64,000 bases of DNA, from NCBI RefSeq assembly GCF_001027925.1, contig NZ_LECT01000044.1:62001-126000 (forward strand), given 5' to 3'. A program made the translations under genes and the position numbers. Below the pieces are notes generated by a model. That model was not told where the DNA came from. It made no database searches and saw only the letters and a list, made by a program, of their open reading frames with translations. Positions 59,682 to 64,000 of this stretch are shown here, one piece after another. The stretch is from Rhodopirellula islandica. Its GTDB lineage: Bacteria > Planctomycetota > Planctomycetia > Pirellulales > Pirellulaceae. How positions within the stretch are numbered: position 1 is the stretch's first letter; each line of letters begins with the position of its first letter.

Positions 59682-60168
59682 TTACAACTCGATAACAAAC
59701 CCATTGTTCTTCAACTTTGCTGCGAGATTGCAGCATGAACAATTGATGTACTGCGTCACACCACGAGTGAACATCCCGAAGTTGCTGATACCTTTCTCGT
59801 CGTGCAAATGACCGAAAGCGTGAATCTTCGGCTTGATTCGCTCTTCAATGTGTCTTCGCAAAGCTGCACATCCGACCTGAACGAGTTCCTTTGACTCGAT
59901 ATCATGCGTGATATCCAAGACGCCCTTTGGCGGACCATGCGTGATCAGGATGTCCACATCATCGGGAACCGATTGCCAAACGAGATCAAGCTGCCCTCAC
60001 TTCTTCATATACGCCCAATCGTGAAAACGAGGCGTGTATGGCGAGCCGAACAACTTCAGCCCGTTCCACTGCATCGACTCATGGACCAGGAACCGAATAC
60101 CGGGATACTCTTCGGCGTGGATCAGTCCCTGTTCCACGGCAGTCGAGTGATTGCCCGGCACGAACACC
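59682..60168 (-). pseudogene. Metallophosphoesterase, C-terminal part, cut by IS630 element
   Basis: Reverse-strand reading: VFVPGNHSTAVEQGLIHA, GLKLFGSPYTPRFHDWAYMK, then a TGA, then DILITHGPPKGVLD and HAFGHLHDEKG. These are calcineurin-like motifs (GNH, THGPP, GH-H). The N-terminal half lies beyond the insertion sequence. Confidence 0.85.
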
Positions 60169-60170
60169 TA

Positions 60171-61359
60171 AGCACGTCTGCAGGAGTCATTGGGCACAAC
60201 TCTCCAATGACGGCATGAAGATGACTTCGCCAATGTCGCAGAGCTTGCTCGTCAAAGTATTGAGTAACGTTGAGAACTTCTCCCAGGCCTCGGCGGGCAT
60301 CAATTGGTATTTCAGTTTCTTCCAGAGTCGTTCAATCGAATTTAGCTCGGGACTGTAGGGTGGAAGATGGTAGACCAGCAGACCACGAGCCGCCCAGCGC
60401 TCCACACAGGCTTTGAAAGCGTGACTCGTATGGCACGAAGCATTGTCGAGCACCACGACGGTCGTCTGCTCGATCGTCTCACAGAAGTCATCCATGATTT
60501 GGATCACCGTATCAGTCGAGACATAGCCCTTGTGAAGGTAAGTTTGAGTGTGACCATCTTGATGCTCAAATCCGATGGCTTGAACATTCGATCCGTGAGC
60601 ACCGGTCACGGGCACATCCCTCCGCTTGCCTACTGGAAGCCATCCGTAGGGGACGACGCCCTTGAGCGAAAATCCCGCCTCGTCGAAGTACACAACATCG
60701 AGTTCCGGTTCTTTGAGCAACTCGGCAAGTTCATCTTGAGCCAGTCGAAACGCCTTTTCGTCCCGTTTTTTGCGTAGGCTGCGACGAAAACGCTTCCAAC
60801 TCAAGGGAAACCGTTTGGCGTATCGTCGTAGTGTGTCTCGTCCAATCGACTTGCCCGTTCTCGCCCGCAAGCGAGCGATGACGGTCGCTGGCCGGGAAGG
60901 ATATCGTCTCAAGAGGTCTTGAGGAATTTACTCCTCTTCTTCATTGAGTTTCCTCGGGCCACCCGGACGATCTTCGTCCCGAAGTGCATCGACGCCGCCC
61001 TGCTCAAATCGTCGAATCCAATCACGAACCGTATCCCGTTTGACTCCAAAGATTTCAACGATCTGCTCAATTTCGTATTGATCGTCACTGAGGATGATCG
61101 CATGAGCGCGCATTCGGGTGTGGTGATGCGGGTTCTCTTTCCAGAGAGCAGCCAATTCGCTGCGTTGTTGATTGGACTGAATCTTTGCGAATACGCTTGC
61201 AGGCCGTGCCATGATTTGACTCCCTTGATTGCCGGGAGAAATCCACCGTGCATTGCCGCCTGACCACCAGGCGTTTTGCTAGCAAATCCAAAGGGTTCCC
61301 ACTGACTCAACGTTGCAAATCAAACGCCAATTTCACCCAATCACACATGCCGACGTGCT
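60171..61359 (-). mobile_element. IS630-family insertion sequence
   Basis: About 1.19 kb bounded by TA at 60169-60170 and 61360-61361, the IS630 target duplication. Terminal inverted repeats begin AGCACGTC and continue imperfectly for about 25 bases (TCATTGGGC versus TGATTGGGT). Inserted into a metallophosphoesterase gene. Confidence 0.85.
60187..61212 (-). pseudogene. IS630 transposase with an in-frame stop
   Basis: N-terminal helix-turn-helix (VEIFGVKRDTVRDWIRRFEQ) and DDE domain (VVYFDEAGFS, VVVLDNASCHTSH, YHLPPYSPELNSIERLWK). Both parts are in the same frame but separated by TAA at 60928-60930 after LNEEEE. A simple -1 programmed frameshift does not explain it, so this copy is probably dead unless the stop is read through. 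Confidence 0.85.
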
Positions 61360-61361
61360 TA

Positions 61362-61532
61362 GGTTGCAATGTCCAGGTCTGCGTACCAATCAAAGAACCG
61401 TCTCGCCTCGGGTTCATTCATCCAAGCATTGCCATGCGTCGACTCGTCGCCGCAATGAATCACCAAGTGCACCTCAGGAACCTGTAATCCAAGGTGCTCG
61501 TTATGCGTGTCTGAAATGAACCAAATCTTCAT
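61362..61532 (-). pseudogene. Metallophosphoesterase, N-terminal part
   Basis: MKIWFISDTHNEHLGLQVPE (D-x-H metal motif) and VHLVIHCGDESTHGN (GD motif), ending at the IS border DWYADLDIAT. Partner of the fragment at 59682-60168. Confidence 0.85.
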
Positions 61533-61727
61533 GCAGTTACGTTCGATTGTTTATGCGTTTTCGATGTAGACAAGGCGCCAATGCGAATATCCGAGACCCG
61601 GTTTACCATAGGACGGTATCACTGAGGAAGTAGGTTCATCAAGCTACCCGATTTAGCATCTATGCCTGATCTGGTAAAACAGAGCCGAAGCAAAGAATAC
61701 TAACTTTTCGTTCGGTAGGGGCAAAGC
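61533..61727. other. Intergenic region, no gene seen
   Basis: AT-rich; probably carries divergent promoters for the metallophosphoesterase and the following operon. Confidence 0.4.
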
Positions 61728-62366
61728 GTGGGCATGGGAAATCTTGGTGTAGTTTCGGCGATGGTTTCAGTCATCTTTGGGCTGTTGCTTGGCGGCAACA
61801 CCGCGAGGGCGGATGAGCCCTCCGCATCCGCCGATCCGGTAGTGATGCCTGTCGAGCTCTTTTTCAAAGAGATGCAGTTGTTTGCTCGACGCGTCCCTGT
61901 TGGAAATAAAAAGTTGGAGCAAGAGGACTCGCTCAAGAAGTTGCGTGAGGAAATCCATGTCAAATTTGATGGCGTCATTCTGCAGTATGACGCAAGAATC
62001 GAATCAGTCGATTGGCGGAACGAACTAGCGACGATAAAGACACACTCGCCGATTCGCAAATACAAGCCGTCTGCGAGACTGCCTTTTAATATCACGACAA
62101 CGCAGCCGATAGTGATCCCAATGTCGCGAGGGGAAGCCGGTGCGTTGCAAACTCGGAAACCTCTTGTGTTCTGCGGAACGCTCTCCTTCCAAGACGGGAA
62201 GTGGGGCGCAGTAGGTCGGCCTCCAGCATCTCAGTCCATATTCTGGATCCGAAGCGAGAATTATAAGCAGGTCATTTCGATCGGAACTTTCATCACCAAA
62301 GACTACTCGGTATCGCTCGGCGACGAAGAGATTTTTGCAATCCATCCAGAGCAGGAAGCCGAGTAA
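61728..62366 (+). CDS. Secreted protein of unknown function
   Basis: 212 residues. GTG 61728 or ATG 61734; signal peptide VSAMVSVIFGLLLGGNTARA then DEP. The mature part (LREEIHVKFDGVILQYDARI, KPLVFCGTLSFQDGKWG, TFITKDYSVSLGDEEIFAI) is a small beta-rich domain. Stop and next start overlap (TAATG). Confidence 0.7.
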   Translation: MGMGNLGVVSAMVSVIFGLLLGGNTARADEPSASADPVVMPVELFFKEMQLFARRVPVGNKKLEQEDSLKKLREEIHVKFDGVILQYDARIESVDWRNELATIKTHSPIRKYKPSARLPFNITTTQPIVIPMSRGEAGALQTRKPLVFCGTLSFQDGKWGAVGRPPASQSIFWIRSENYKQVISIGTFITKDYSVSLGDEEIFAIHPEQEAE

Positions 62367-63031
62367 TGGACAATAATCCAGAGCGAAGTGGCTGTCTCGG
62401 TTTCTTTCTGAAACTGTTGGGCATCGGTCCTGGTGCCGGATCGGGAAAAGGACGGAACGACCTCCCGTACCGTCTACGCGACAACTTCCTGTCGGCCGCC
62501 GAGTTGGCGTTCTACCGCGTCCTTGAGCAAGCGGTCGGGGAAACCTACTCGATCAACAACAAGGTGCGACTGTGGGACGTGTTGTGCGTCCCGCGACGAG
62601 AAGACAGCCGCACGTACGAAAACAAGATCAGCAGCAAGCACATCGACTTCCTGCTTTGCGACCCCAGCACGATGCAGCCGATCCTCGCGATCGAGCTCGA
62701 CGACGCCAGCCACAACCGCAAAGACCGGCAAGAACGCGACGCCTTCCTCGACCAAGCCCTCACCGCCGCCGGCCTGGCCATCCTGCACATCAAAGCCGCT
62801 CGCACCTATTCAATCGCCGAAGTTGGGCACCAAATCGCGAGCGTTCTTCCCGAAACCGCATCCAACATGTCAGCCCCACCGCCATTGCAAGCGGAATCAA
62901 GCGAACCCTCCTGCCTAAAATGCCACACCGCAATGGTCCAACGCAAAGCATCGAAAGGCGCACACGCTGGCAAACGCTTCTGGGCCTGCACCAACTACCC
63001 GAAGTGCCGCGAAATCATTGGAATTGATTGA
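62366..63031 (+). CDS. DUF2726 nuclease-like protein with topoisomerase-type zinc ribbon
   Basis: 221 residues. FLSAAELAFYRVLEQAVGET, KHIDFLLCDPSTMQPILAIE and LDDASHNRKDRQERDAFLDQ are DUF2726 (restriction-endonuclease-like, D and E-x-D). C-terminus CLKCHTAMVQRKA...GKRFWACTNYPKCRE is the C4 zinc ribbon of topoisomerase I. Coupled to the secreted protein gene. Confidence 0.88.
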   Translation: MDNNPERSGCLGFFLKLLGIGPGAGSGKGRNDLPYRLRDNFLSAAELAFYRVLEQAVGETYSINNKVRLWDVLCVPRREDSRTYENKISSKHIDFLLCDPSTMQPILAIELDDASHNRKDRQERDAFLDQALTAAGLAILHIKAARTYSIAEVGHQIASVLPETASNMSAPPPLQAESSEPSCLKCHTAMVQRKASKGAHAGKRFWACTNYPKCREIIGID

Positions 63032-63292
63032 ATTTGATGCCAATACACTCGTTCTCTCTAGGTAGAGGATCGGGAATTTGGCATGAACACTGTTGTGAAG
63101 ATCGCATCTTCGCGTAACCGCCGCTTGAGGCTGACCTGCACCCAAGAAACTGATTCAAGAAGATTCCGCGCATTCGGTCGATAAACGCAGCTAGCAGGAA
63201 TCGTTGCGGAAAATTGAGGATACATCCAGGATGCGAACCCTTCAGTACAAAAAAACGCGTTGATCTAATACGGGTTGAATTGCCGTGTTGAC
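63032..63292. other. Intergenic region between convergent genes
   Basis: No gene seen. Confidence 0.4.
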
Positions 63293-64000
63293 TTAGCGTT
63301 TCTTTTTTCGCTTCTTTTTTTGTCGCTCAAGCTTACGTTGATGCTTTGGATTTGAAAGATTCTTTTGCCTTCCTGCTTCATGCCTGGCTCTCTCGGAACC
63401 TTTTCGATCATATTGATTCTTGATATTTTCAATTTCGATTTTTCGAAGTCGGTCGGATTCCTGCTTTGCGGCCTCTGCGGCATTCGCACGTTGCTCGTTT
63501 CGACGTGCAGCTTCCCATCCCAATTGTTCGACAAACATTGGTTTCTCGAGTTCAGGCAGCCGTGCGAATTGACTCTGAACCCGTTCTTTGTCTTGCTGAA
63601 CCTCTGCTACTGTGGATGACACGGCCGCCGCATAGTTGTCGATTTCCTTGCCCAGGGTTGCACTTGCTTCTGAAACTGCAGGGGCGAAGTAACGTTGGTA
63701 CACCCCCTTGTCGACTACGGAAACACCCGCGGCATAAAAGCTTGTAGTAATGGCGTCGAACGCCGCTTCGGGATCAATCGCACCGCCATGCAGGTAGCTC
63801 AAATGGTTATGAAGACTGTCGGGATACCACGTGATCAAACCATCTGTTTTTTGGTACATGTGATCCAACAATCTGCTGGTACTGACAAAAAATGCCTCAC
63901 TAACCGCTTCGCCACGAAAAGTCTTTTCTGTTCGCAAATGTCGAATCAGGTAGATGACCTCAGCTTCGGCTGTTGTCTGCGTCGCACCGGCTCGAAGAGT
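63293..64000 (-). CDS. Unknown protein, 5' end outside window
   Basis: The frame continues without a stop to base 64000 (TLRAGATQTTAEAEVIYLIR upstream of the first internal start). VSEAFFVSTSRLLDHMYQKT, WYPDSLHNHLSYLHGGAIDP and YAAAVSSTVAEVQQDKERVQ suggest a helical, membrane-proximal protein. The C-terminus is extremely basic (ERQKKKRKKKR). Family not recognised. Confidence 0.65.
   Translation of the reverse strand, partial: TLRAGATQTTAEAEVIYLIRHLRTEKTFRGEAVSEAFFVSTSRLLDHMYQKTDGLITWYPDSLHNHLSYLHGGAIDPEAAFDAITTSFYAAGVSVVDKGVYQRYFAPAVSEASATLGKEIDNYAAAVSSTVAEVQQDKERVQSQFARLPELEKPMFVEQLGWEAARRNEQRANAAEAAKQESDRLRKIEIENIKNQYDRKGSERARHEAGRQKNLSNPKHQRKLERQKKKRKKKR

Overview
The window looks like a member of the marine Planctomycetes, most likely Rhodopirellula or a close relative. 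Reasons: a DUF1580 protein, a DUF1080 (3-keto-disaccharide hydrolase) secreted protein, a Ycf46-like AAA+/DUF1257/DUF2997 gene set, giant RHS proteins, GC of roughly 50-58 %, and several palindromic repeats that sit inside genes. Everything after the first RHS gene reads as accessory DNA: toxin cassettes, an integrated plasmid-like element, a tRNA array, defence genes and many broken genes.

Layout. 0-12.9 kb: a large RHS polymorphic toxin (5' end outside the window), followed by toxin/immunity cassettes (WG-repeat immunity gene, displaced RHS tips, a TOPRIM/toxin chimera) and an IS5-type transposase scrap. 13.4-19.4 kb: tRNA-Val(CAC), a tyrosine integrase flanked by related palindromes, a DUF1580 protein, a rolling-circle Rep (zinc finger, HxH, tyrosine) and a ParB-like protein. 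19.8-24.5 kb, minus strand: DUF1257, DUF2997, Ycf46-like AAA+ ATPase, small membrane/lipoproteins and three coupled genes of unknown function, ending in a strong terminator. 26.1-31.5 kb: a plus-strand array of about 32 tRNA genes and tRNA-like relics whose legible anticodons cover all 20 amino acids. It is interspersed with two unknown genes and a four-helix-bundle gene. 31.7-35.2 kb: a Y-RNA-like RNA (closed terminal stem around a circularly permuted tRNA-like module), a Ro60-like HEAT/vWA gene directly downstream, a second four-helix-bundle gene and an ARPP-1-like gene.

35.3-43 kb: DUF1080 protein (minus), macro domain protein, decayed membrane/dual-specificity phosphatase, ADP-ribosylglycohydrolase, M28 peptidase and a 1138-residue unknown protein. 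43-54.8 kb: defence island with a truncated protein kinase, endonuclease V, DUF6884, a HIT-PLD-SF2 helicase-S24 giant, a type I restriction locus with intact hsdS but broken hsdM and hsdR, a deaminase-GHKL ATPase-wHTH fusion, and a NERD nuclease. 54.8-64 kb: GIY-YIG nuclease, XRE/GNAT pair, remnants of a cyclic-phosphate-processing receiver gene and of a second Ro60-type gene, a metallophosphoesterase split by an IS630-family element, a DUF2726 protein, and a partial gene at the edge.

The most coherent unusual unit is 19.8-35.2 kb, and especially 26-35 kb: a full substitute tRNA set, a Ro60-like protein, a tRNA-mimicking Y RNA and an ARPP-1-like protein. All spacers there are built from 7-bp periodic repeats (unit families GAAGNNN, GAGTCNN, TTAGCNN). 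Both four-helix-bundle genes are bordered on both sides by such heptamer repeats. I infer a module that replaces or protects tRNAs when they are damaged, for example by anticodon nucleases. The function is inference; the gene content, RNA folds and repeats are read directly from the sequence.
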